NCBI RefSeq assembly: GCF_020509005.1
Contig: NC_063012.1
Span: 7,254,001-7,318,000 of the forward strand
Source: Fulvia fulva
Taxonomy: Eukaryota > Ascomycota > Dothideomycetes > Mycosphaerellales > Mycosphaerellaceae
DNA length: 64,000 nucleotides
Direction: 5' to 3'
The position numbers and the translations under genes were made by a program. Positions 1 to 13,000 of the stretch are shown piece by piece; positions within the stretch are counted from its first letter, which is position 1; the number at the start of each line of letters is the position of its first letter. A model generated the notes under the pieces. That model did not search any database and was not told the DNA's origin. It was given only the letters and a program-made list of their open reading frames with translations.

Positions 1-990
1 CTTTATCGTCGACCTACCCGCTAGTAAAGATCGCGATACTAGACTAATCTATAAATATATCATAATAGTTACCGATATACTAACTAAACGCGTACGGCTA
101 CTCCCTACTAATAACTTGAACGCTAAGCACGCCGCTACCTTATTCTATAAGTATATATTCCCCGTATACGGCCTGCCGGAGGTAGTCGTGAGTAATAGAG
201 GCACGTAATTCGTTAGCGCGCTCTTCCGTAGACTCTACGTAAGGCTTAGTATCTACTAGAATCTTTCTATAGCCTTCTATCTAGAAACGGATAGGTAATT
301 AGAACGTATAAACTAAGTACTCGAATAGTATATCCGCACCTATAATAACTATTAACAAGATAACTAGGTCGAGTTACTACCCGACGCCGAGTTCGCCCTT
401 AATAATTACGAGTCTATAAGTACCGGAATAACTCTATTCTTCGCCGACTCTAGCCGCTACCCGCGGGTAGAGTTTAGTAGCCTAGCTAAACTATAAGTTA
501 TAGCTCGGGAAGCACCTAACGTTAAGGCCGCTAACGCGTTAGTTAATAATATATAAGACACTTAAGTACAAATGCGGCGGGTACTCGAGTCTATACGCCG
601 CGACCGCCTAGACGAGCTACGCGACGTATATACTTTTACTTAAGTACAAACGGCCGACGCCGTAAACACTCGGCGAGCGCTAGCGCCTACCTACTAGCCT
701 AACGATATAGTTCTACTAGATACCCGTAATATTAAGACTATACGCCTAAGTAAGAAACTCGATTATAAGTTCCTTAGACCGTTTCGAGTCGTTAGGGCCG
801 TAGGTAGACACTCGTATAAACTCGAACTTAGCGATAGGATATAAATCTATAACGTGTTCTATACGAGTAAGTTACGCCGCGTAGTAACCGAAGGGATACC
901 TAAATAACGTAGACTACTACTAGCGCCCGTAACCGTAGAACGCGAAGGCTAGGTATTAGAGGAATACGAAGTAGAGGATCTAGTAGATTC

Positions 991-1208
991 TATTAAATAG
1001 GTACGAGTTACGTAGTAGTAGAAGACGGCGAATTATACAAAAGACGAAGAAGGACCTAATAGGATAGCGTGTATCTATATATAGTATCGCTAGTATTAGT
1101 ATAGGTGTTTTAGAAGGGACAGCTATACTTAGGACTTAACTAGTAAGCCCTGATTACTAATCTCCCTAAGCACCTAATGTTAACCCTATAACCTATATAT
1201 TCCCAATA
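991..1208 (-). repeat. 3' LTR of Copia C (RIPped)
   Basis: 218 bp, matching in length and alignment the Copia B LTRs at 42536 and 47763. The differences are almost all C-to-T before A or G-to-A after T, including loss of the terminal TG (now TA) and CA (now TA). Confidence 0.92.
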
Positions 1209-4200
1209 CTCCTACTTAGGTCAGAAGGTCTTAAACAATCCCTTATATAAGCTAGAGCTGCCTTATAAAGTTTTGAAACTGCTAGCTATTAAGGGGCTTA
1301 GTCAGCCTGTTAGTAACTATGTCCTTTATATAGTAGTAATCCACTATAATCTTCCTTCGCTACGAGAGATTCCTAATATAGTAGTATATAATATCAATAT
1401 GCTTTGACCTATTATAGACATAGGCATCTTTAATAAAGGTCAAAGCTACTTAGTTGTTACCTATAAGCTCTACGGGTCTTAGCTTATTAACAGTACTGCT
1501 TACCTTGATCCTAGGTTAGAATAAACACTCTCTAACTAGGTCAGGACACCTTATCTCTCTAAGGACTATAGTAAGAAACTGTAACTACTTAGCTACTACA
1601 TTTATAGCTATGAACTCAGCCTCTTTTGTTGATATAGTAATAGACTTCTGCTTCCTACTTATCTAGGACATAGGTGATCTATAAAGGAACTATATATGTC
1701 TAAGGATTAAGACTCTATCTGCCTTATCTATAGTATAACTAGAATCTAAGTATCCCTAGAGAATACCTCCTCCTCTTCTATATATTAAGCCTAGGTCCGG
1801 GTATGATCTTAGATACCTAGAGAGTTTCTTTAAAGCTCTAAGATGTTGTTTTAAAGGGTCAGCAATATATAAGCTGATTCTTCTAAGGGGGAAAGTAAGG
1901 TCTGGCCTTGTCATTGTCATTAGCTATATCTAGGTACTATTATAACCCTAGTACTCCTGTTTGTTATATCTCTTATCTATAGTAGCTAAAGGTCTTAGAT
2001 CCTTATAGCCGTCTATAGGTAAGAGTATAGGTGTGGCCTTCTCTAGAGAGATGCCTATCTTAGCAAGGTTAGTTTAGATATAGTGTCCTTGATCAAGCTT
2101 TATAGTGCCTTAGGACCTGTCTCTTATAATCCTTATTCTAAGGGTCTTCGTAGGTTCACTAAGATCTTTAATCTTAAACACTTTTCTAAGCTTAGCCTTA
2201 AACTACTAAACATCTAACAGCTTTAGAGCTATAATAGGGATGTCATCTACATAGGTGAGGACTATAATGTCTCTTCCTCTATAGATAAGTAGGCATAGAT
2301 CCACCTAGGACTAGGTGGATCTAATCTGTTCTAGCTTAGCAACATAGAGCTAGTTCTAATCTCTAGCTACTTACTTCAGTCTATATAGGCTTCTAAGGAC
2401 CTTGACGACTATATTTAGTGGAATTTCAACACCTAGGGGTAGGATCATGTAGATGTCTTCAAGAAGGCTGCTTTCGGTGAAAGTATTGTTCACATCCACC
2501 TAGTGCATCTCAAGATCTCTCTTATATACTATAGCCATGAAGACCCTAAGGGTATCATGCCTAACAGTAGGTGCAAAGGTCTCTTCAAAGTCAACACTAT
2601 ATTTCTGTGAAAACCCTCTTGTAACCAGTCTTGCCTTGAACTCTTCGATGGCTCTACTGATCATTCTTTTCACATCAAAAACCCACTTAGATGTAACCAG
2701 GCTTGCACCCCTTGGTGGTACAACTGGATCCAAGGTATTGTTGCTTCCTAAGGCAATAAGTTCTTTCTGGATTGCCTCTTTCTACATATGTCCCCAATTG
2801 GGGTCTCCCACTGCCTCCTTATAGGACTTTAGGATTGGTACTTCCTGCTGGTAGGCTATGGCCTGCCTAACAGCAGCAAATGCATATCCCTCCACATCAT
2901 TCAGGATTTCCTCAACCCAGCTCATAGTTGGATCAAGATGAAACATCTGAGCAATCAATGCCCTATGATGCTTGGCTTCATGCTCAGCAGAGCCATCATC
3001 TTCATCCCCCCTTGACCTCTTGTTGCCTGCAAGCTGAGGTGGCTGTTGAGGTTGATCCTCCTGAACAAGTTCCTCTTCCTTTTCTTTTCTTGGAGTCCCC
3101 TCTACCCCACTCTTCTGGTACACTCTAATGTCTTTTGGAGGTTGGGGAAGTTGCACAAACAGAGGCTTTGCCTGGAGCTGCTGTGGCTGCATTGATGAAC
3201 TGGAGACCTGAGCAGGAGGTCTTCCAACGGGGTTTCTCTTCAGGGCTCTGCTTGACTGGTTTGTGAAGGTGATGCCAAGATCCATATCACCCCCCCTTCT
3301 CATTCTCAAACCAGTCAACTTGCCCGTGTGTTTTGATGGCTTTCATGTCAGGCTCCCAGAAGAGCCATTGCTTTGTGGTGTCCTCCACATAGCCAACAAA
3401 GACAACTTCTTTACCCCTATTCATGAGCTCGTCACTTCTCAAGCCTTGAGGTTGGGATCTCGGGTCTACACAGACCACTGCTTTACATCCCTAGACTCTC
3501 AAATGGTCAACTGATGGTACCTGGCCAGTGAAGGCTTCTTCTAGTAAAAGAGTAGTACCATCTATTATTGGTCCATTTGGAAGTCTGTTTCTGACCACAG
3601 TTTGAGCAATAAGGGCCTCTAGCCAGAATTCAACTGGCATACTCGAGTCCTTAAGCATAGCTCTCACTGTATTCTCAGAGGCTTGGATTGACCTTTCCAC
3701 AGGTCCATTCTGAAGTGAGTTGTAGGCATCAGTTGTGTCCATCTGAATGCCAAACTCCTTCTCCCACTGTTTTAGCAAGGAAAGAATTTCCCTTACACCA
3801 TTACTACGGATTGCAGATAGAAAACACCTTGAGCTGTTCTCTATCTGAACCTTCCATTCCTTTAGAGCTGTAGGAGCATCACTCCTAGCCTTCAAAGGGA
3901 TTACCCACTTCTTCCTCAAGAAGTTGTCTACAATCTCAAGCCAGTACTTGAAGCCAAGTCTTGAGACTGCCCCTTGAAAAGGCCTATAGATGTCAATAGA
4001 GATGAGGGCCAGCCTCTCTCCTTTCCTCTCTGTGGAAGGTCCTTTGAACTTCCTCATGTTTGCAAGGGAGCAGACCTTGTAGTTCTGGTGTTTGGAAGGA
4101 ACAGGAATGGGATCTTTCTTGTTAGTGCATCTATGTAGGTTTCTTAGCAGTCCCTTGCTAAGGTGTGCACATCTTCTATGCTATAGCTCCCACTGGTCCT

Positions 4201-6206
4201 GGGACTCAGTAGCAGTCATAGCCTGTTCTAATTCACACTCAAAATGTGTACCTAACTTAGACAGATCTAAGTCATGCTCCTATAGAGAGGCATATGCTTA
4301 AGGCATAGCTTCAAGCTGCTCTAAAACACTTTGAATGAATAGAACACCCCCTCTCAGCTTTATCTAGACAACAGGTTTTCCAGAAAGGGATTTAAGGGCG
4401 AAACTAGGTAGTTAGATAGCAAACTGTTGGCTGAACTAATTCTACGAAACAAGACTAACTCTAAGGCCAGGAACAAACAAGACATTTTCGAAGACAATTT
4501 GCTTTCTAGAAGGACTACCTATTACTGCACTTCCTATATATGTAGCTTATAGATAGCCACCCCCAACCTTGATCCACTTCCTCTTTTGAAGAGGCTTCAG
4601 TGTCCTAAATAGTGAATCTTGGTCAGTTATATATAATGAAGCACAAGAGTCAAGTAACTACTCGGACGAGGGGTACTTACCCTTAGCTTCTATAGTAGAA
4701 TAGGCAACCTCATCAATATCATTATCTTCTGATAGTATCTTAGAGTCTAATGCGTCTTCCTAGGTCGTATAGGCCCTTATAGGCTTCTTACTAGAGGAGG
4801 GCTTTGGCTTACGGCTCTCCTTTATCTACTTTATAAGGCCCGTTATTACCTTAAGGACATTACGAAGGTTTGGTAATAATGACCTCCTACGAGGTAGTGA
4901 CGGTTATCTCTTAGTAGGGTAGGTAACCCTAGCTAGTTTGTCCTTGTTCCTAATAGCCTACTAAGCTATAGAAAGGTGTAGGCACTTGCTTATAAAATGG
5001 TCACTATTATAGAGATAGTACGTAAGCTTACCCTAGAAACCCTTCTTAGCGAATATAGCTGTCCCTTAATAAATTATTGATTCTTACTTCTCCCTAAGGA
5101 TTGTAAGAATGTCTTATAGTAAGAGATTTACCTAGGTATTAATTGCATCGCGAATTGAGCCAAATGAGTCTAGTAGAGCTACTAAGAGTTGCTAGATCTT
5201 TCTGTCCTTAGTCTTAATGTCTTAGAACTAAGGCGAGATTAAAACAGCCCTCCTTACAATTGAGCTAAGCTCCTACTAGGCGTTATCTATTGACTAGTCC
5301 TCTATTATTACGAAATTGGTGTATTGCTAAAGCAAACTTCTTCTAGTAGCGAGAAGTCTTCTCTTATATTTAGCTTTAGCCTATTCCTACAACTCCTTCG
5401 TATACCGGATCTCGTATATTATCTCTTAACTATCTGTCGACAGATAGATATACATCTTATATAGGGCCGTTATATTATACCGTCTATACGATGCCTTCCT
5501 TATTGCTTAATCTAAAGGAAGGGATAACTCCGATACTATAGAGGGTGTCGCTATAGATAGGGTTATAGCGGGAATGTCCGTAATAATGTCTTCGAGGGCC
5601 TAGTCAACCTACTTTAATACTAGGTGTATTCTTATTAGCTTGAACTATGTTTCGTGGTTCTCTCTTATTAGAATAGGTACTACTCTCTTTCTTATAAACC
5701 TAGTCTCGTTCTCTATTTCTTGTAAGTTAAGGGACAGGTTGGCTACCCTTAGGTAGAAGGATATATTCGGTCGTACGCGATCGGACCGAAATAGGATAAA
5801 CCGAACGCGAGGTTAATAGCAGAGAGGATAGCTATCCGCCGGGAAGAGGAGGAAAGTCAGTCAGTAAGGATCGTATTAGTACTAAGACACTATAGCGTAA
5901 CTCTCTTAGTAGAGGGAGTTTCTAAGACACTACGGCTCTCTTAGAATAAACAGTTAGTCGATACGAACGCGATGTCCGGAGAGCGACTCTTCTTAGTAAG
6001 CTCGCCTACTTATCTAAGGTATTAGTATAGACTCCCTAACTCGGAGTCTAACAGTGCCTTACTAGGCTCTTTTACGTCTTATATATACCTATAGCACGGC
6101 TATAGCTTCCTATATAAGGCGGGTACGGCCTCTAGTCTGCCTTCCTTTTGTTCTAAAGAGGAATAACTCTAATACGACTTTATCGAGGGTGAAACACCGA
6201 GTTACT
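1209..6206 (-). pseudogene. Copia C gag-pol remnant
   Basis: Reading leftward: gag and protease (about 6200-4300, heavily RIPped), integrase (about 4200-3290), linker (about 3290-2800), reverse transcriptase (about 2780-2200) and RNase H (about 2200-1250, RIPped). The core still reads as integrase (a 188-aa open stretch, 3491-4057), the integrase tail (3287-3478) and the linker to RT start (2782-3318). Breaks in the core: a Trp-to-stop at about 4181, a Trp-to-stop at 3491-3493, and a +1 frameshift in a G7 run near 3290. All three also occur in Copia B. One integrase catalytic Asp is Asn here (RSNG against RSDG in B), a G-to-A change after T. It cannot make a working polyprotein. Confidence 0.88.
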
Positions 6207-6223
6207 AACTCGGGCTTATAACC

Positions 6224-6441
6224 TATTAAATAGGTACGAGTTGCGTAGTAGTAGAAGACGGCGGATCACACGAAAGACGAAGAAGGACATAATAGGATAG
6301 CGTGTATCTATATATAGTATCGCTAGTATTAGTATAGGTGTTTTAGGAGGGATAGCTATACTTAGGACTTAACTAGTAAGCCCTAATTACTAATCCCCCT
6401 AAGTACCTAATATTGACCCTATGACCTATATATTCTTAACA
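6224..6441 (-). repeat. 5' LTR of Copia C
   Basis: 218 bp, the partner of 991-1208. The primer-binding site lies next to it at 6207-6223 (RIPped form of the site described at 47746-47762). Confidence 0.92.
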
Positions 6442-6794
6442 GATTCTAAGATTAGGTATAACGATATATAGTATATAGTTATTTAGAAGGATCGTACGCG
6501 GAGCTAGGCTAAGTAGTTAGCCGTACTACCTAGATATAAAGAACTCGTAATCGCGTTCTACTAGCGATACCTAGACAAACCTAAGCCTACCTTCGACGGA
6601 CTCGATTAGCCGGCAACTTAATACGGGCTAGCGCTAATCCTTAGACCGTATATATAAACGCGGCATAACTATAGCTTCCTCGATAAAGCTCTTAAAACTA
6701 GTACCGGTATTAGTACTAGCGATAGCCCTCTATACGCTCCGAGTATTAAATATAGAAACGTCGTAGGAGCTCCTTATTCGAGGAGGGGGGGTAC

Positions 6795-6974
6795 TATTAC
6801 GAGATAGCTCTTTTTATAAACTACCTCGTAATATAGTATCGTCGGCCGTACGCCCGCGCGCTAGCGGCCGCTAGTACCCGCTAGCTCGATTCGCGCGACT
6901 TTATCTTCTCGCGCTTCTCGCGCTCTCTTAGATAGCTCGCGTAACTATATATATCTTTACCCGACCCTATTATA
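6795..6974 (+). repeat. Probable 3' LTR of Gypsy G0
   Basis: It starts TATTACGAG right after a G-rich polypurine tract. This is the expected RIPped form of the TGTYACG start seen in the G1 LTR (TGTCACGG) and the G2 LTR (TGTTACGGG). The 3' limit, ending in TATA (RIPped TACA), is a guess because no second copy lies in the window. Confidence 0.45.
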
Positions 6975-6989
6975 GTACTCTCCCCCGTA

Positions 6990-8568
6990 ATAGTAGGAAT
7001 ATAAGTAGGACCTAGAATAAGCTAATAAGGACCTTATAAAGGCTAACTAGGACGTTACTAAGTATAGGAAGTAGGCTAATAACTAGTATAGCTCTACTAA
7101 GAGAGCCGAAAAGGAGGTCGATATATTTAAGGTTAAAGTCGCTAAACTAGAAATACTCGTACCGGACGACTCTACCCCTACGGCTACCGACGTAGTAGGG
7201 CTATAGTAGACTATCGCTACGCTTAAACAGGATCTCGAGGAATCTAAGCGTAGCCGTACTACCGAGAAACCTAAGGAGCGTAGCGCCCGCTCCCTCTCCG
7301 AGTTACGACATCGACGCGGCGATAGACTAGCTAAAAAGCCCGCCAAATAACTCGCTACGAAGCCTACGCGGAAGTAACGTAAGGAGCGATTCGCTAATAA
7401 CTCCTCCGACCCCGATTCCTCCGACTCGTCCTTAGACTCTAATTCCGATTTCGAAGAGCGTCCGCGCCGTAAGAGTAAGGGTAAGGACAAGAGATCGAGA
7501 AAGAGATAAGAGACCGTTATCGTCGACGACGACGACTTTGAGATTATAGATAGTAGCGTAGATATCGTACGCTATAACCTAACTATAGTAGAAGACTTTA
7601 AGACGAGTTCCCGTATCGAAGTACCTAAGCCTAAATTCTTAGGAGAGAATATAGGTAGTAAAGACTCGCCGATACTTAATAAGTAGACTACTTAACTCGG
7701 TAATAGGCTTACCGCTTCTATCTTTAAGGACGTACTATCCGCCCTATATACTATATAAGAAACTACTATAGGGTTAGTATACTCTATACTCCGTAACTAT
7801 ATTCCCTAGAAGATCGTCTTCTCTAAGGTTCCCTCCGCGAGCCGGCTATTTAAGAGCGTAAAGAAATGCCTACGTTTCCTAGATAAGAACTTCGGCGACT
7901 ATAATCCCGAGGGCACCGCGCGTAATAATATAGACGCGCTTAAGATAGTAGAGAATAACAAGTTCTCCGAGTTCTAAACTAAGTTCTAACGTAAGCGCGC
8001 CTAGCTCCTATAAGGCGCGAGCCGTAAGTACGAGGTTATCGAGCTTAAGAAGAAGCTAAGCTTTTAGTACCGTAATCGACTAGTCGTACTACCTAACGTA
8101 AAGTCGGTTAAGGAGCTTACTCGGTAATACTACCGCCTAGAGAGCGAGCTAGCTTAACTTAAACACGACCTACTACGTACTAAGAACGACGAGAAGAAGG
8201 ATAAGAAGACGACTATACCTAAGGGTAACGGTACGGTATTAGTACCTTCTATAGTAGGGTAGATTATAGTACCGGTACTCTATTACGGGTAGTAATCTAT
8301 AAGACGATAGTATAGGGTTACCGTAAAATAAGCGTTATTCGTTAAGGCTACGAAAGAGAAGCGTAAAGCGCGCGAGATATATAGGGAAGCGCTAAGGCGC
8401 TAGTACGCGGGGAAGAGCCGCGGCGCGACGTTACGGTAGTAGTAAACCGTAATATACTCCCTTTAGATAACGGTATACCTCTCGGCCGCTCTCCTTATAC
8501 TAATTAGCCGCTCCTTCCGTAGAAGGACCGCCCTAATTAGTATAAGAACCTTATATAACTTACTTAAG
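6990..8568 (+). pseudogene. G1 Gag (RIPped)
   Basis: Conceptual translation with many stops gives a Gypsy Gag: a charged, Ser/Asp/Lys-rich N-terminal region (about 7080-7560), a retrotrans_gag-like section (about 7600-8060), a Lys/Arg-rich stretch and one zinc knuckle near 8270-8320, where Cys codons have become Tyr (YYG in place of CYYCG; TGC to TAC, RIP type). The stops fall at former Gln (CAG, CAA) and Trp codons. LINE-1 interrupts it at 8568. It is not functional. Confidence 0.75.
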
Positions 8569-8899
8569 GACGAATATATACTTTCTATATATCTATCCCC
8601 TAACGCTTATCGATCTCTACGCTAAAACAAGACACATTCGAAAGCTCTTATCAAGGCTATTCTAACGATATATAAAGTAGGCCACTGCCCCTAGGACTAA
8701 GGGAATTCTACCTTATTTAATCTAGATAGCTTAAAGCTCTCTTCACCCTGTTTCTTTAGCTCTAAACGCCGCGGAGGTGCCTAGCTACATTAGGCAACTC
8801 CTAGGCAATAGTAGCCTAGGCTACGGTACTAACGGCGCCTACGGCCCTATAGGCGAAGCCCCTCTAAGACAACTGGCAGCAACTTATAGAGGACGCAAA

Positions 8900-10080
8900 A
8901 AGTATAGAAACTAACGATCAGCTCCCTTACCGGTCTCTATAGGTAATGATCACTTAGCTACGTACGGCGCTTATACTATCGTATTACCGAGGGCAACAAG
9001 AAATGAGGACGACGTCCTAGGCGATTAGCAAGGCCACCCGGAATCAACACTACTATAGCTAGGCATCGGTCGCGGTATTGATACTAGGCCCCCGTCTAAC
9101 GTACGATATAGTTACGATCCGCATTATAGTAAAGGAAGACTAGGCCGAAGTTACGAAGCTATCGAATAAGGAGCTCGCCTAACGAATTAACTAACTAGGG
9201 GTGGTCGTAGTGAACTAATAGTCTAACGGCACTCTATAGATCTATACTAGCTCTACTACTACTAGGAGGTACCTAGAGGCATAGCTATAGTGGGCATCTA
9301 AGGTTACGGCATTAGCGAAGGTCTTAACGAAACAATTTACGATCCTAGTCTACGACATGCCTAAGGAGTTTGACCTAACTAACTAGGGTCACCTACGCGC
9401 TCTCTAAGAGGACAACCCGGTCACTCTTAACTCTCTAATCTAGAAGGCGACTTGGCTCTATAGGAAATGGCCAGAAGGCAAGAAGGCCTCGGCGCTAATA
9501 GTATAGCTATAAGACGCGAAAGCGGCGGATCTAGCGATAGAACAAGGCCTAGTCTAGTAATATAGCCTTAAGATAGTAGAAAAGCACTCCTTATCCTTTC
9601 GTGTCCTCTAATACTTTAAATGCTAACAGTATAGACACCAAACCTATACGTATACAAATAAGCAGGCCTACTCGAACTATATAGGAGACTATAGATCTAG
9701 GGACTATATATTGACTACGAGACGGTACGCGAACTGTCCGGGGTACTACCTATCGTATAGTACGGAATGCCTATAGCGGAAACTAGCGAAAAACAAGGCA
9801 ATTATAAACAGAACCGTCGCCCTAAGATTCTACGGCGACCGTAAGGCTAGCCTACACCGGAACTAACTAGCGGCGGTCGGGTATAAGCGCCCTAGGGCCG
9901 AGAACGATATAAAGGATACGTAACCTAGGGCGTACGGGAGGCTACGTACTCTGCTAGCTACGGCGAGGGAATCTAACTAGGCCCGGCTCCCCTTTAGTAT
10001 ATAGCCGATAGGCGTAGACTAGGACGTATAGGGCAGTAGGACATAGGACGATATAGAGGAAATGATTGTCGATACCGATA
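8900..10080 (+). pseudogene. LINE-1 ORF1 (Gag-like, three CCHC knuckles)
   Basis: Broken by many stops. The best landmark is a run of zinc knuckles at about 9610-9790, typical of fungal Tad1-group ORF1 proteins: an FKC..H...T-type first knuckle, then a second with SRDYI and a third with NCPGYY. Several knuckle Cys and His codons have become Tyr, which fits TGC/CAC to TAC/TAT transitions. Exact ends are not resolvable. Confidence 0.65.
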
Positions 10081-10082
10081 AC

Positions 10083-13000
10083 TAGCCTCGACACGCTTAG
10101 TATCATCTAGTATAACGTCAACTATAGCAAGGATATAGTCTAGAACCATTTCCTATACGAGGCGGACCCGCGCGTCTACTACGTCCTTATAATCTAGGAG
10201 CTATAGATTAACCCGCACTATAAGAGACTAACGACCTATAAGTCACTAGGCTATACGACATGCCTACGAGGCGACGGTAGACCCCGTACGTACTTCTATA
10301 TTAGTAAGGACATACTAGAATCCGACTAGGAGGTAGTATACTACGTAGACGAAGAAGGCGGGGGCGATATTACCGACCTCTACGTAGGTAGTACCTAGAT
10401 ATACAACCTATATATACAACCGCTAGCCTCGAGGTCTAGCCGCGACCTAGGGGTCTATAGACACCTAGACAGTGCGCTTAAGAGACAAGGGTGCCACATC
10501 GTAGTAGGAGACTTTAATATATACTACCCTTCCTAGGAAAGCCTTATATAGCCGTACCCTATAGCCGACGAAGTACTCGACTTAATAGCGAGCAACGCAA
10601 TTGCCCTTAATACCCCGAAGGACCTAGGCACCTAGAAGAGAGGGGGACTCTAAGGCACGATCGACCTCTCCTAGATCTTAGATAGCTACTACTATACGGT
10701 AACCTACTATAGGATCGAACATAAACTCGAGGCGTCGTTAGACTATATACTAGTTAGGACCTCTATTACGATATAGATATAACATATACTAGCAAGAACC
10801 CCTAAGCCAAACTAGGGAAAGGCCTACTAGGCTAACATCTAGGCGTACCTCGATAACTCTAAGAGGCTAGTCTAGATCGCGTAGTAGCAATATAACAGTA
10901 AAGACGAGATAGACGAAGCAGTCTAGGGGTTAATAGACGAAAAAAGAAAAGCGACCTTACTTCACCTTCCGCTTACCTAACTAACGACATAGTCTAAACT
11001 ATACTAGACGCCGGAGTGCACTACGGTAGTAAGAGAAGCAAGGAGAGCCCGCCGGGTATAGACGAGCAGCTATAGCGAGGAGGCCTAGAACGTATATAGG
11101 GAGGTATACTAACAGAAGAAAGCTATAATACGAAGGGAGAAAGTAGTCGGCTAGAGGGCTATAGTAGAAGAAATCGCCGGCAAGCTAGAGAGGATATAGA
11201 AGCTAGCGAAATGGGCCCGACAGGACCCTATATAGGGCCCCTCCTTCTCTATCCTAGCGCTACGATCGCCTAGTAGCCCGGTTAGCGACCCCGAGGCTAA
11301 GGCGCGTCTACTAGCTAGCAAGTTCTTCCCGCCCCTAGTCGAGGCTGATCTAAGCGACATAAATAGCTCTACTCCCCTAGCCCCTAGTATCGCGGTCTAA
11401 TAGGAGGTGTCCGAGGGAGAAGTTGCCGCTATACTAAGGAAGTTGCCGGCGAAGAAAGCCCCGGGGCCGGATAGGATCCCAAACGAGCTACTAAAGAAGT
11501 GTAGAGATCAACTAGCCCTAGTAGTTATAGCGATCTTTAACGCCTGCCTACAGACCGGGTACTACCCGATAGCTTTTAAACAATCGACAACAGTAGTCCT
11601 ACGTAAGCCGTAGAAGGAAGACTATACGTAGGTAAAGTCGTACCGCCTAATTGCGCTCCTTAACACTCTTAGGAAGGCGCTTAAGAAGCTAGTTATAACG
11701 AGACTCTCCGAGGCGGTAGAGGAACACTCCCTACTCCCGGACACCTAGATAGGTACGCGCCTATAGCGATCGACGCTATCCGCGATAGAACTTATTACCT
11801 CTTAGGTAAAGGCTATCTAGTATAAGAATAGGGACAAGGTGGCTTCCTTACTTAGCCTAGATATATCGGGAGCCTTCGACTACGTATTATACCCGCGGCT
11901 ACTCTATATCCTAAGGTCGAAGGGACTCTCTAAGTGGCTTATTAACTTCGTACGGTCCTACCTCTAAAACCGTAGTACGTCGTTCCTAGTCGGCTAGTAC
12001 AGAAGCCCATTTCAAGTAGTCTATACTAGAATCCCGTAAGGCTTAACGCTAGTACCTATTCTGTTCCTCTTCTTTATAGCGACGCTACTCCTAGCCCTAG
12101 AATCCTAGAACACCGCTACGAGCGGCTTCGTAGACGACACAAACATCCTAGCGTAGTCTTCCTCGACTAAGGAGAACTGTAGGCTACTAGAAGAGAAGTA
12201 TAAGATCTACGAGGACTAGGCTAGGAGGTACGGGGCTCGGTTTGCCCTAGAAAAGTACAATCTAATACACTTTACGCGCCGGCTACGGTTCTATAATATA
12301 CAAGCTTCTATCTAGATATAGGGGTATACGACTAACCCGGCAAATTAGCTTAGGATCCTCGGACTATAGGTAGACCCGGCGCTACGGTAGAGGAAGTACG
12401 TATAGGCAATATTACGGAAAGCTAAACAGAATATAGCATTATACTAGAGACTTACTACGTCTATATAGGGGGCGGACTTCCGGTAGTTACGACTACTATA
12501 TACGGCTATTATACGGCCAGTCCTTACCTATAGTAGCTAAGTGTAGTCCTTAGGCGAGAGGGCCTACCTATCAAAGGGACTCGTCGCGCCGCTAGCGAAG
12601 ATCTAAAACTAATGCCTAAGGAAGGTCACCGGGGTATATAAGTCGATACTAACGAGGATACTTAAGCACGAGACCGCTATACCGCTAATCGACCTATATA
12701 TCTAGGGACTACGGACCTCCTACTTAGGTAAGTCGGCACAGTACCTAGTATAGAAGGTTATCGCTAGTACAGTCGTAAGGGCCCGCGAATTAGTACTAGC
12801 GTATAGGGGCATTCGACCCGGAAACGAGCCGAACTACCGGGCAAGGGACGAATAGCTAGCAATATAATAGGAAGGTAAGAAATCGTTTGTAGAGCAACTA
12901 TAGAAAGAGAGGTGGAACAACTAGGTTGTAGGGCATAGTAGACGCCCTTAGCTAGCGGGACAACCTAAGGAATAGTTAGCTACAAAATCCGCGGTTAAGC

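Larger units (their letters stand above)
991..6441 (-). mobile_element. Ty1/Copia retrotransposon C, partly RIPped
   Basis: Complete Copia insertion of 5,451 bp in reverse orientation, with two 218-bp LTRs and a perfect 5-bp target duplication GATTC (986-990 and 6442-6446). It lies in the chromodomain of Gypsy G0. It belongs to the same family as Copia B (42536-47980), with which it aligns over its full length. RIP damage is uneven: the outer parts (about 991-2450 and 4300-6441) have lost nearly all CA/TG, while the core (about 2560-4060) is almost identical to Copia B. It is defective: several stops and one frameshift interrupt gag-pol. Confidence 0.95.
1..6974 (+). mobile_element. Gypsy element G0, 3' part, RIP-inactivated, split by Copia C
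   Basis: Ty3/Gypsy chromovirus remnant running off the left edge of the window. Bases 1-990 conceptually read as an integrase core (VTD.LTK, a VYGLPEVVVS block followed by NRGT) with stop codons at former Gln and Trp codons. The reading continues into a chromodomain cut at residue VDS by Copia C at base 990. After removing Copia C and one GATTC duplication the chromodomain resumes at 6447 (KIRYND..). A purine-rich tract near 6780-6792 precedes the 3' LTR. CA and TG dinucleotides are almost absent and TA and CpG are abundant, the mark of RIP. It has no coding capacity. The integrase differs from that of G1 downstream, so it is a separate family. The exact LTR end is uncertain. Confidence 0.85.

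Noticed and set aside
7083..7490. 135-aa reverse ORF over G1 gag
   Set aside because: Antisense to the Ser/Arg/Lys-rich Gag; long only because RIP makes few stops on that frame.
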